From positions 16,472,930 to 16,536,929 of the forward strand of contig NC_049996.1 in NCBI RefSeq assembly GCF_000003815.2: a stretch of 64,000 bases of DNA. The letters run 5' to 3'. Position 1 is the first letter of the stretch. Each line of letters begins with the position of its first letter. The stretch is from Branchiostoma floridae. Taxonomy: Eukaryota; Chordata; Leptocardii; Amphioxiformes; Branchiostomatidae. This document shows, one piece after another, positions 20,989 through 33,100 of the stretch. The notes beneath the pieces are model-generated. The model was not told the origin of the DNA, made no database searches, and saw only the letters and a program-made list of their open reading frames with translations. A program made the translations under genes and the position numbers.

Positions 20989-21562
20989 TGGGGGAGCTCA
21001 GAAAGAAAAGTTTCCCGGCGAAAATAGAGAAAAGTGTGTAAAGACGAACCTTTCTCAAGCCCTTTGCTGACAAGGTAGACTCAGGATGGGGCAGGATTGC
21101 GCAGGGAAACAGGATTGTCTGAGGGCAAGTGAAGAGCTCAAAAGAAGCCAGCCATCTTGGCAATTTGCATATCAATCGCCTAAGTTACAATAACCCGCTT
21201 AAGTTACAGGAACTATACAGGCTTCCCTCACGAGTAAATGTTGTATTGCATTGGCAAGAGTTTATCTGTGTCGGTCCAGCTTTAACGGTCCTGGGTTTGT
21301 TTTGGAGTCATGTGAGGACTTTTGTAACACATGTTTAATGTGAGATTTAGCTATATAGATTTATTCATGTTCCCTACATATATGTACACAAGGACTCATA
21401 CCAACCTTGCAACCAGGAAGGGGCACATGGACGGAAAGCATGCATCATATTAACAATTGCTATGTTCACTATGCAGAGAGGTACACCTCTCCACAATGCA
21501 GCTTGGGACGGACAGACAAGAACTGTACAGGCTTTACTTACAGCAAGAGCGGACATTAATGC

Positions 21563-24225
21563 TTACTTGCTTAAGGCGAGTCCTTCTGGCCTCGAGTTGT
21601 GATGGCAGCCCATAAGTCTCTGTCAGTCATTACTTGATGTAGATTGTCAACCTCAAGGCCAGTGTCTTTTTTGAGCAGGTCTATATATGTTGGCCTACCT
21701 GGCCTCCTCTTTCCATGCCTGGATGTCCATAGTACCAGGTCAGCAACTATTTCTTTGCTCGTAAGGCAGTGTCCCGCAAGCTTTAATCTTCTAGTTCGAA
21801 TCTTATCGGACAGTTTTGGTATGCCAGCATACAAGACTTTGTTAGTGATGTGTTGTGACCAGTGGACGTTGAGAGCAGTTCTTAGTTACCTCGTATAACA
21901 GCCGCCCAACTGCTTTTCCAGCTTGGTAGTATGTGTCCACGACTCGCACCCATACAAGAGTACTGATTCCACAGTCGATAGGAAGAGCCTCACTTTTAGC
22001 TCACGTGAGAGTTTAGATCTCCAGATCTTCTTTAACATGTTGCAAGCAAGCCAGGCTGCTGCCTTTCTTGCTGTTATGTCCTTTGCTAAACTTTCCATTC
22101 TGGACCCCAGGTATTTAAAATCCTTTACCTCCTCTAGGGTACACCCATCACCTGTTTTGAGGCAGTATGGGGGTGGGATGTTGAAGGCCATGTACTTAGT
22201 TTTCCCAGCATTCATGCGGAGTCCAACCTTGCCCACTGAACTCTCTACACACCCAAGCAGTTCCTGTGCTTGCTGGATAGCCTCTGATAGCAGCGCTATG
22301 TCATCCGCGAAATCCATGTCAGTCACTACTTTTGGGCCAATCCTTCTACTTCTCCTCCTCTCCACTTGCAGACCAAGTTCTTCCTCCCTACCTTCTATAG
22401 CCGTCCTGAGTGCATAGTCAAGGACAATCAGAAACAGATATGGGGCGAGTGTGTCCCCTTGCAGCACTCCAGCATACAACTCAAATAGCTGTTTCACCAT
22501 CAGGGGAGATCACTTTTGCCTTAGAGTCCTGGTACATGCTGGCTATGGCGTCCACTAGCTGATCAGGTATACCATATGCCCTGAGAATCTTTAGCATCTT
22601 ACCTCTGTGAATCGTATCAAAGGCCTTCTTGAAGTCTATAAATGTAATTATTGCAGTTAAATTATATGTCTTGATGCCTTCAATAAGCCTACGAATTAGA
22701 AGAATGTGCCCTACCGTAGACCTCCCCACTCTGAACCCGTTTTGGTTCCGCCTCAGGTGTTTATCCAGTACTGGTCTTATTCTGTTGAGGATCATTCTAT
22801 ATATTGTATGTCTTGGCAACAATAGAGCTCAAGCTAATGCCACGGTAATTCTCTGTAAGTCTGAGATTCTCAGATTTGGGTATTGGTACAACATTTAGAG
22901 TGCTCCATTGCGCTGGCTTTTTCCCTCCAAGCAATGTCCTGTTGCAGAAATCAAGGATAATCTCGTCCAGATCTTTACATCTCTTCAACACCTCAGGTGG
23001 TATTCCATCCTCACCACTACTTTTTCCTTCCACCAGTGATTTCCTTGCCATTTCATATTCGTCACTGTCAAAAGGGCCTATCTTTATACCAAGATCTCCC
23101 AAAATAGTTGGAACTTCCCTCGTCCTCACATGTTATTTCTGGGGGATTACCAAGGAGGTTTTTAAAGTGATTGTACCAGCTCTGTACTCTCTCTTCTTGT
23201 GAGTTTCCTTCCAGCTGACATTTTTTTGTCGCTTCCCTGTTTGTTATCTCATTTATCAGCTTCCAGCTCTGCCCATGCTTGCTGTTCTCATGTGCCCTTT
23301 CTATCTCTTTGATCTTTTGTAAGAGATCCTCCTCCGCGACCTTTGTATATGTTTCCTCTAGTCACCTTCTGGCTCTTTTAAGGTTTCGCCTATTCTTTTC
23401 CTGTGTGTTCTCGAGGAAGACTTCATATCTTCTATTTACCTCATCCCTAGCCTGTGTCACTCTTGGATCACTGGAGTATCTTGCTGCCTTTTCCCTTTTC
23501 TTAATTGGGATTGTTTTTTCCGCAGCTCCCTCATTTGCTGCTATAAACCTCCCATATCGCTCTGTTGCTGTTTCGTTTTCTTCCTGTAGGGGTTGAAATC
23601 TGTTGCGTACTTCTATAGCATATTGCTGCTGCAGAACTTCACTCCTCCTAAGAGCTCCCCAGTCATACTGCTTCTTCCTCGGTAAACTTTTCTTCTTCCT
23701 CAGACTGAGCCTTACTCGAGCTGACACTATTCTGTGGTCAGAGCCCACACTAGCGAATGTGTTATACGCCTCCACGTTTAGCATGCTGTTTTGCCACTTC
23801 TTTCTGATCAGTATGTAATCCAGCTGGTATCTGTTTCCACCTGGGCTCATGTAAGTCCACAATTTCCAAACCTTCTTCTGGAAACGCGTGCTGGAGATGA
23901 TAAGACCTTGCTCGCTTGACAACTCAAGTAGTAGCTTACCATTTCTGTTCGTTTCGCTGTGGAAAGTATACTTTGCCTCCTCAGATCCTATCCTAGCATT
24001 AAAGTCTCCCACAAGCATTAGCAGGTTGTGTGCTGGGATAGACTGTATTGCTCTCCTAAGGTTGTCATAGTGCTCGTTTGTAGTTTCTTCATCTACGACA
24101 TTAGTGGGGCAATACGTAACTATTATTGTTGTAGCTGGATTTCCCTGGAAGTTCGCAATCAGTATGCGCTCGTTGAATGGAGTCACCTTTGCCAGTGAGT
24201 TGTACGCTTTGGGACTTAGGTATTA
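21563..24225 (-). mobile_element. 5'-truncated non-LTR retrotransposon inserted in ANK exon 4 of unit 2
   Basis: The 11-bp direct repeat GACATTAATGC (21552-21562 and 24226-24236) brackets a 2663-bp minus-strand element. From its 5' side it encodes the later part of an AP endonuclease (LLMLVGDFNARIG, YQLDYILIRKKW, VGSDHRIVSARV; frame 24186-23362). A reverse transcriptase follows (FKKAFDTIHRGKM, GVLQGDTLAPYLF, catalytic DFADDIALLS, YLGSRM). The end is a C-terminal region (RRLKLAGHCL, HGKRRPGRPTYIDLL) near 21571-21834. Several frameshifts break the frame, so it is not active. The repeat flanks are still identical, so the insertion is not very old. Confidence 0.9.
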
Positions 24226-24948
24226 GACATTAATGCACGAGGCCAAATGGTGAGTTTGTTCACTATGGGGTCACATGGATGACCAAGGACGGTCTCACAT
24301 ATGGCATGGGATGGTCCTGCAAACAACCCAACAGCTACAGCTGTGCTGAGATATACCAGATCTATTCCCAGGGTCATAAAGACTGTCGGCAGGCATGTTT
24401 CCCTCTGTACAGTAGAAAATATCAGAACTCACATTTCATTGCATGGCGCCTGAACATTTAGGCGGGAATATTTCTATCTGTAATACATAACAACGTATGC
24501 GCACCAGAACCTAGTAATCTAAATCTCTTGCATATAAGATACACATTAAAAAAACTTATTAAGCCATGGTTAGCATGTAAATCTTGTGAACCACCGCCAC
24601 TTTGTTGTACCTACAGAATCAGACTCCCCTTCATCGGGCGGCAGAAAATGGACACCCCGAGTGTGTCAGAGTACTGCTGAAGGCTGGAGCCAACACTGTC
24701 ATTAGGGACTATGTAAGTGACTTTATCAAATGTCAGTGGAGAAAGTGAAATCGCTATATAGACTTCTAACTCACCGTTTGTATTCTGATTTTGATGTTGT
24801 AGTTATACTTTTACATCAGACTTTAGTTCGAAAACCTAACAGATAAACTAAGATGTAAGATTATCATCTTAACACAAACTTAGCAGATCAGTAAAACTTG
24901 ATCTATTCTGTGCTGCTGCTGCAGATTTACTGCAGTTTGCTGCGGTAT

Positions 24949-25256
24949 CACCATCATCATTCACTGGGTTCTGCATCTATAGTCTGGAAAGTCCTATAGC
25001 TGCATTCAGTTTTCTTCATCCTTTTCGATTGTGATTTGCACCCTGCAAGCTTCCTGAGCTCCTGGGATTCTTTGCTGTTGTTGTAGGAAAAGCTCGGCCT
25101 CTGTGCTTTAGGTCTGCTTTCAGCAGGCTGAGCAGGTTGACACAATGTCTTCCCTTGCGTGCCTTGTATATGTTGGAACCTAGAATGGCGAATTCAAGGT
25201 TTTTTTGTGCAGATATGTCTTGTGGCATCCTGAGGATGTGTCCAAACATAGGCCAC
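24949..25256 (-). mobile_element. LINE 3' fragment in the ANK intron, unit 2
   Basis: Same insertion as at 11303-11608: CTGCGGTAT flanks at 24940 and 25257, and the minus-strand reading MFGHILRMPQDISAQK. It was inherited by duplication. Confidence 0.8.
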
Positions 25257-26204
25257 CTGCGGTATGCCGCATTTAAGTGAGAAATGCCCTAAAACCATAA
25301 AGATACTAAAGGCACATTTAGGTATCATATATATATATATATATGTGCAACCCGTATATATACGGGCACAGCAGTACAAGGGTTTTATAGCATTTAACAC
25401 CAAACACCAATTTCTATGATGATGACGTTAAGTGTCAATGATACCGCCATGGCATGTGTTGACGTTACTTGCAGGAAAAGAAGACAGCAGAGGAGCTTGC
25501 AGTACAAGAGGATGTGCTGGAGGTGTTCCAGTTATTCAAAGTAAGTCCGAGATACTCCCGCTAGTAAAACTTATGGCTCTTGACTATTGTGTTCAATCCA
25601 GTACATTTCATGCCAAAGCTTTATATACGAGCTTTGCTTTAAATATAACGGATAAAATTCTAAGCGTTAAAATAATGTTATTCCTTGCAGGGTAAGACCA
25701 CCGAGCAGACGATGATAGAAGCATCTAAACGTTGGTGAGATGTGCTTTTCCATTGAACACAGCTGATGGTTTCTGATAGAACAGTAGACTTATCTTGTTC
25801 TGTCATTTTTAGTGTCAGGGTCTTTTTATTACAAACAATTTCATTTCTGTGATTGATGAACTGTTTTTTAAACATATTTTATTGATTCCAGGTTCTCATA
25901 GACTGAAGAACTAAATCAAAGTCAGCAGAATACGTTCATTGTGAATAAATACTTTATCTGTATGGCCCAAGAATTTATCAAGGCACCAATGAAATATTTG
26001 CATCATCTTCCTAAATAAGCTAGATTCATGAATACATTTTCATATGGTGCAAGTATGCTCACTAAGTGTATTTCAATTCTGTTGAACTTTGTTCTGAGAG
26101 CTGTTTATGTAAGCTAAAGTACCGTTCCGAGTGTAAGGCTTCTTTTCTGCATCCACATCTGTGATAATGCTCATTGCAAAGCAATTTCCTCTTAACCTTT
26201 TTAG

Positions 26205-27113
26205 GTCTCAAACCAAAAGTGGTGGATGACTTGCTCACCATCGACCTCAGCGGCAAAGGCCTGACCTCCGTTCCAGCCGAGGTGTTTGACGCCACAGATA
26301 TCGAATGCCTTGTCCTGTCTAACAACAGGCTGACGAGCATACCCAAGGAGATAGGTCAACTACAGAAGCTTCGGGAACTTAACCTTGACCACAACCTACT
26401 GACACAACTGCCGCAGGCAATCACTACTCTACCTAACCTGCAGCGCATCAACGTGTCGTACAATAAGTTGGAAGCATTGCCTGATGGAATCTCCAGGTTA
26501 CAACTTGATGTGCTCTTCATCAACAACAATGAATTCAAAGAGGTACTAGAAGAAGTTTGTTCACTACTTCAGCTGGGCACCTTTTCCTTCGGAAACAACC
26601 CCCTCAAGTGTCTCCCTGACAAGCTACCTCAGCTCACAGGACTGAGAAACATGTACATGGGCAGATGTCAGTTCGATGAGTTCCCCAGACAGGTGCTGCA
26701 GCTGGAGGGCCTAGTAACGCTATCCATGAGTAACTATGCTGGGGAGGGCAAACCTTCACCTGTACCTGAAGACATCAGCAGACTGAAGAACCTACAATAC
26801 TTGGATTTGTCATGGAATGGCTTGGAGTCACTACCGGATGGTGTTGGGGAACTGGAGCAGCTGACGTGCTTACACATCACTGGAAACAGGTTCACATCAG
26901 TTCCGGACACAATTATGAACCTGTCCAACATTGAGAAGTTAGACTTATCACGTAACAGAATTTCCCGCCTTCCCCTGACTCTGAGCCGATTGGCCAAACT
27001 GAAGGACATGAACATCACTGGAAACCCCCTGACATACCCTTCCACTGATGTCTGTAAGAAAGGCACAGCCGCCATCATGGACTTCCTGAGAAGGGAGTTG
27101 AAGAATACGGAAG
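26205..27113 (+). CDS. Unit 2 leucine-rich repeat exon
   Basis: 909 bp, phase 1 at both ends, starting GLKPKVVDDLL and ending RRELKNTEG. It has about eleven short LRRs. Compared with unit 1 the strand-face residues differ (LDVLFINNN, LGTFSFGNN, LRNMYMGRCQ, LVTLSMSNY) while the loops are conserved. Confidence 0.88.
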
Positions 27114-30100
27114 GTATGTATGGGGAGAAGATAGTTTTATTAGAAATTAGAAATACGCAATGTAAATACCTTATATACCATATATGTGCTATTGGTTGCT
27201 GTATAGCCGGCAGTTATGTTATGGCTCAGGCTCAATATACACAAGGCCAGGTGAGAAAATCTACATGCATTATGAACACTATTATGTGTGCATGTCAGTG
27301 CATTGGCTGCTTTCAGGCAAAATCTATACAAACAAAGTAACTTCAAACTCTGTTTAATGCAAATCTGATTGAAATGTATGAAGTAAATGTCAATCATGTC
27401 AATGTTATTTTCCATCACAGAAAGAGAACTGAGGAAACTCTTCCACCGTTTCTCTCAAAGCGTTACTGAACCGAGTGAGGTAGAAGATCTGGGCGGAGCA
27501 CTTGGACTTACAGCAGACGAGATTATCAATATCCAAGTAAATATTTCCGTTTCTTTACCTTTTCACTTGGTAAAAACGTTTTGTACAAGTCTGAAATATG
27601 GGCAACACCTGTTCTCAGAAATATATACACCTTTCGAAGAATGTTGTCACAAGGTTTATTACTAAAAATGTTACCCGCAAGTTGCATACTTGCTTCTAAT
27701 TGATCACTGCATAATTGTTTGCCCTTCTGTTATTAGGCGGCAAGGAACACAAAACCGAGTTCCCAGGCCTATAAAGTTCTTTCGAAGTGGATGGAGACAG
27801 ACAAGGATGCGTCCATGGACAAGCTTCAGCAGGAGCTGAGTGAGTCTGGCATGAGTCAGCTGTCAGAGAAGCTCAGCAGAATTCAGGTATTGGCATTAAT
27901 CATAAGTTGGTTTTAATGTTAAGGATTCTCCCTATTTTTCTATATTGAGATCAATATGTTCCAGCTAACTTTTGATCTCACTTTTACAGTCCCAACCAGC
28001 TAAGCGGTCGGCACCCAATACAGCAGATGGACCGCCTGTCAAGTTGTCGGCAGTCGCAGGGCCATCTCGTGAATCGCATCTGGAAGAAAAGCAGCCCAAA
28101 GAGAAGCTCAGACAGGCAGAACATAAACTTGTACAGATGCAACATCACAGAGAGACTCAGGAGGCCATGTCAACTCGGGTTGCCGAGCAGAATCTGAGTG
28201 GCCAAGTTGGATTTCCTCGTGGTGAGTAACTTTTAGACTCAGATGAGAGAACAGAATATATATAGAATAGCCTGAGCTAATACTTATTTCCAACAAAGAT
28301 GGCGATGAATTTGTGGCTTTTCATCCCTTAACAATGACTATCTTAATTCAGCATCAGTGCCAACTGAAGTGGAGATGGGAGGTCCAGAGATGTTGGTTCT
28401 CTACGAGCAGGCCTGTAAAGATGGGACCACTGAAGTCTTCTTCATCAGGCTGATCCTGGTAGGGCAACACGGGAATGGGAAAAGCAGCTTGAAAAACAGT
28501 CTCCTTCAACTGGAGTTCAACAGAGATGAGGAGAGCACTGATGGCATTGTGATCACTCCGTGTCTCATGACTGGGAGGGAACAATGGAAAATAACTGAAG
28601 GTCTGTAAATATTTCTCTACTTGCCTGTCGATGTGTCCACGTCAAGCAGAAGCAATTAAAAACCAATAAATACATGCCTCATCTGTCAAAATCCTACTTC
28701 CTGTTGATTTCAAGATAAAAAAGAGTAAGTAATGATTGAAGAGGACTGTTACACAATGAGCTGTTTTAATGATAATGCAGGAGATACCGAAATGCGTCAT
28801 ACAAACTGAAATAATATATTCAATAAGTAATGAAGGTAATGCATACAACTGACCATGTTGATGTACGAATTAGGTTTGTTTGTATCTTGTTTGTTTTGTT
28901 GGAACTTAAAAATTTAATCATACAGAAAATGACTGTACACATATTTATTTGTTGATATTAGCAACGAAGAACCACCAGTTTGCTCACGCTGTTGGCATGG
29001 AGATGAAGAAGATCAAAGAAAAGGAGTCAAGTGTCCCCAAAAAGACAGAAGTAGAGAAAATGCCGAAAGAAGTCCATGAAGCCAAACCTGCCAGAGCCAG
29101 CTATCGAGGTAACAAAATCATTTACTGAAGTTTCAACACTAATTGAAAAGTATAGTATGCTGGGTGTTTCTTTCCTACTATCAATATCAATGTCACGATG
29201 TCCCTGTAAGTCTTTCTTGTCTTTCTCATCTGAAGCGTTTGCTGTTTTTCCATGGAGTGAATCTCTTCAACGTTTTAACCCTATTTTGTTACATGCCCCT
29301 ACATTATTACAGTGTCACCTGAGAGGGTTATGTTTCATTCCTACAGCCTAGTCTTAACGTTGTAGCGTGTTGTACTTCACAATATCCCATATTTAATATG
29401 TCGAGCCTTCTCTGTTTCTCCACGAAGTTAAACTTAAATTGATGAATCTCTGCATTATTTTAACCTGTCTGTTACATGGCCGGTGCAAACTCCCTTCCCG
29501 GCAACCGTGTTCAGTAGGCATTTGTCATTACGTACATACACATGCATGTGAATCAGGTGAATCACCGTACAATGCACTCGACACAAACTAGAAAACAATT
29601 ATCTATGACAATGAGATATTTTTACGTTCATTGCCGTTACTGAGATCTAGAGTTCTCACAGGTGCATGTTAGTGGCAACAGTATGCTCCATAAACGTCCC
29701 TTTAACGTCGTTTCTTTCTTTCGTTACATGAAATCTAATATGTAGAATGTGTCTGCTTTCAACAGATACAGATAGAGACCGCACAGATCCACCGATGGTT
29801 GCGAAATCATCAGGAGAAGATTCTGCGAGGAAACGAGAGACGACGAGAGAGAAGACAGTCAGTCCATCAAAGGGCTACGCACTTGCCACCCGTTTCGTTC
29901 TTGGCAAAGATGACTTGTCCAATCTCGTCGGATCCAAGGAACATCCCGCCATGTCCATCTGGGACTTCGCTGGGCACGACGTTTACTACAGCAGCCACCA
30001 TGTCTTCTACAGCCATTATGCCATCTTCATCCTCACAATGAATCTCACCAAACCTCTCAGTGAGCCGCTTGAGCCATGGGCTGGCAGCTGCGCAGAAGCA

Positions 30101-33100
30101 CTTCAACTCGAAACAGAAGCAGGTAACTATGCCAATGCAAATGCAACATGAGGATACTTTATAAGTTTATATATATAATGTATATATTTTTATACTTTAT
30201 AAGTTTTATACAATAGTTTTAGCAATAGCATAGCTCTAGATATTTTGTATCCAACTGTTTGATTGTAGCGCTACTTGTATTAGTATCTAGTGTTTAGTAT
30301 TCCATGCAATACATCTAACCCATGTGGGCAGGAGCATGCAAATAAAGATCTATCTATAAGCTTCACAGACCAAAATCGGAACTTTATGTGGTGTTCTTTT
30401 CGTTTTCAATTTTTCTATCATTTATTCAGATATCGCAGACTACCATGTGGAGGCTATTAGAGCACACACCAGGCCGAACAAGTCTGCCGGTGACCTGGAA
30501 GTAAACCAAGACCACATTCCTCCTGTCCTCCTGTGATTGTTGTGGGAACACGCAAGGATGAATTGTCTGATTGCTAATTCATACATTCACAAAATTGATT
30601 GGCTGAATTTATCCTACTGTGCGGTAAGAGTGACATGGGGAATAAAAATAATTTCGTCTGTTGCTGAAGACTTAAACGTAAAATGTATGAAGAAAATAAT
30701 GTCCTTTTCATTTCAGGAGGAAGAGATCAATGACTTCTTCAACAAACTCAGAGATCATTTCACGGGGAAGGCCATTGGCAAACACGTGTATGACAGGTAC
30801 TTTGCCATTGACAACACCAAGCGTGATCCAGAAGATCCAGTATTGTCAGATCTAAGAGATGATATCCTCAAGATTGCCCAACAGCAAAACCACATGGGCA
30901 GGAGAATCCCAATCAGCTGGCTGGAGCTGAAGTCCAAGCTCATGGAAATGGAGAAGCAGGGCAAAAAGTACTGCAGCCTCCAGGATGTGATGGATGCTAC
31001 TGACAGCTCTCGCGTACCGGAAGGATTCACACCAGAGGAAAATGCTGTCATCATCCTGAGGTTCTTCCATCTGTGTGGAGACATCCTGTTCTTCGACACC
31101 CCAGCACTCCGCAACTTTGTGATCCTGGACCTGCAGTGGTTCGTGGACATCCAGAAAACCATCATCACCATCCCACAGTTCCGGGATCGTGAAGTAAAAG
31201 GCAAATGGGAGCAGCTCGAGGCTACAGGAGTGTTAGAAGACAGCCTCATCGAGCACGTGTGGAGCTCCAGGAAACGACAAGAGGAGCTAAGGTGCGACCT
31301 TATTGCTCACAAAGATGAGCTGCTGAAGATGATGGAGCAGTTTGATGTGGTCCTGAAGTGCAGTACTGAGGGTGAAGCTAAGGCAGGCGAAGGTACTACA
31401 AATTCAGAGACCAACACCTTCTTCGTTCCCTCGCTTCTCACCACAGTTAAGGACAAAGGAAGACTGTGCCCAGCCGGTACAAAATGCAGCAAGCCTATTT
31501 TTGTAGTCTTCGACGAGAAGTTCTTCCCTGTTGGTGTGTACCACCGCCTTGTCATCGCCAGCACGCGCCGATACAACAAGCGGAAGCCACTGGCATATGC
31601 ACGCTGTGCAAGGTTCATCACCAGCAACCCCAGGCAAACCTTCGTCATCACCAAGGAAAGCCACTACCTGAAGGTGGAGCTGCTGTCATCAGAGAAGGAA
31701 GAGTCTGCCTGCTTCAGCCATGGTCCGAGTGTTCGGAAAGGTCTGGATGAAGACCTGAGGGACATCATCACCAAGTGGATCCCGGGCATAAGGTACAAGT
31801 GGTGCCTCCAGTGTTGCTGTGCCAACCACAGGGAAAGGCAGCTGGATGTCAGCAGCTTCATCCCCATCACAAGTGTCACAGAATGGTTCATGGACGAAGA
31901 AGTCGTCTGTGAAACCTTCGCGCCTGCCACAACCACCATTCAAGATATGGGCCTGGCGGAATGGTTCCCAAGCTTGTAAGTTACTGAGCATTTTTTGATT
32001 GAAAAAGGGGAACTTAAAGCATCACCATTGCGTTTGTCCATCTTGCCTTTGTCCTAACAGACTTAGAGGACTCTTGTTACACAAACCACCCAGTGCCATA
32101 CCACATAAAGTGATATTAGATTTTGTACATTTTTACATACCTGCAAACCTGCCTCAACCATATGAATTGTTTTTCTGTGTAGACATGCTGGTCAAAGTAG
32201 CGGAGCCACGCAACAGGAAATGTCAACTGCATCAGCGGCAACAGATGGATACGACGTCTTATGTACGTAAGAAAGTTATTCATACATCTATAAATGTTAA
32301 ATATCATTTGGAACAAGTGCCCTAGCTATCAACTTTATTACTGTTAGAGTTGCAGCAAGATTGTACTGCAGTAAATTTGGCAGCCTAAAAACAAAAAGTA
32401 GTAGACTAAGTCTTATCGATGAAAACTAATATAATAATTAAATTAAATTAAATATATTTATTTGCAAATCCATGCCCGTGGGCTAATTGCAATGATACAG
32501 ACAGTGAAAAGTAACAAGTGTCTATTCTAAATACACACGCGTCAGCTATCTATGTACATGCTTCTACTTCTTTACTGGGAGGTTTGACTTCTTCTTTGGA
32601 GGCAGTGGCTGATGAAAAGTCCCACTTCTTTAATGATTAGTGGGTTCTGTGATTTTAACAGAAATATAGTTTTTTTGAGGTCTACTAACTGGTGAAAAGT
32701 TGGAAATAATGTTTTGATTGTGTCAAAAAGGTTGTTTCTTTCGTCCTCATAATGGGGGCAGTTACATATAAAATGCATTTCATCTTCCACTGCATCCGTC
32801 GCACAGTATTTACACAATCTATCTTGAACTGGCACTTTTTTATAACGACCCTTTTCTATCTCTAGTGAGTGAGCACTGATTCTTATCTTACATACATTGG
32901 ATCTCTTGTCAGCGTCGTTCTGGTATAGATAGGTTTCCATGGCATATTCGGTTTTGATATGTTTGTAAAATCTTAGTTTGCCGTTATCTTTAGACAATTG
33001 CTGGAAAAAGGTTTGGACATACACGTCTGACAGTCTTTTCCTTAACAATGTACAAATATGTTTGTTGTCTATTCTAGAGTGAGCATAGTTCCATAGATAG

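Larger units (their letters stand above)
19810..25901 (+). pseudogene. Unit 2 ankyrin-repeat gene block, split by a LINE
   Basis: Exons: 19810-19827 (MEEKEK), 20354-20443, 20821 onward (enters the N gap at 20889), 21477-21562 plus 24237-24249 (one ANK exon interrupted by a LINE), 24617-24712, 25475-25540, 25691-25734 and 25892-25901 (ending WFS-stop). Repeats such as TPLHRAAENGHPECVRVLL are intact. The LINE lies between the second and third base of an Ala codon in ANK exon 4. The 3' AATAAA is changed to AATGAA. Unless the LINE is spliced out or absent in other alleles, this copy cannot make the full ANK protein. Confidence 0.75.

Noticed and set aside
27114-27340. C-terminal extension of the LRR frame (also at 61595-61821)
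   Set aside because: It is read-through into the intron after a consensus donor GTATGT. The similarity between units 2 and 4 reflects shared intron sequence.
30537-30716. Coding sequence MNCLIANSYIHKIDW leading into the COR exon
   Set aside because: This is the shifted frame after the 8-bp duplication. The Roc motif IVVGTRKDE is in another frame, so this reading is not the ancestral protein even though a GTAAGA donor happens to fit.
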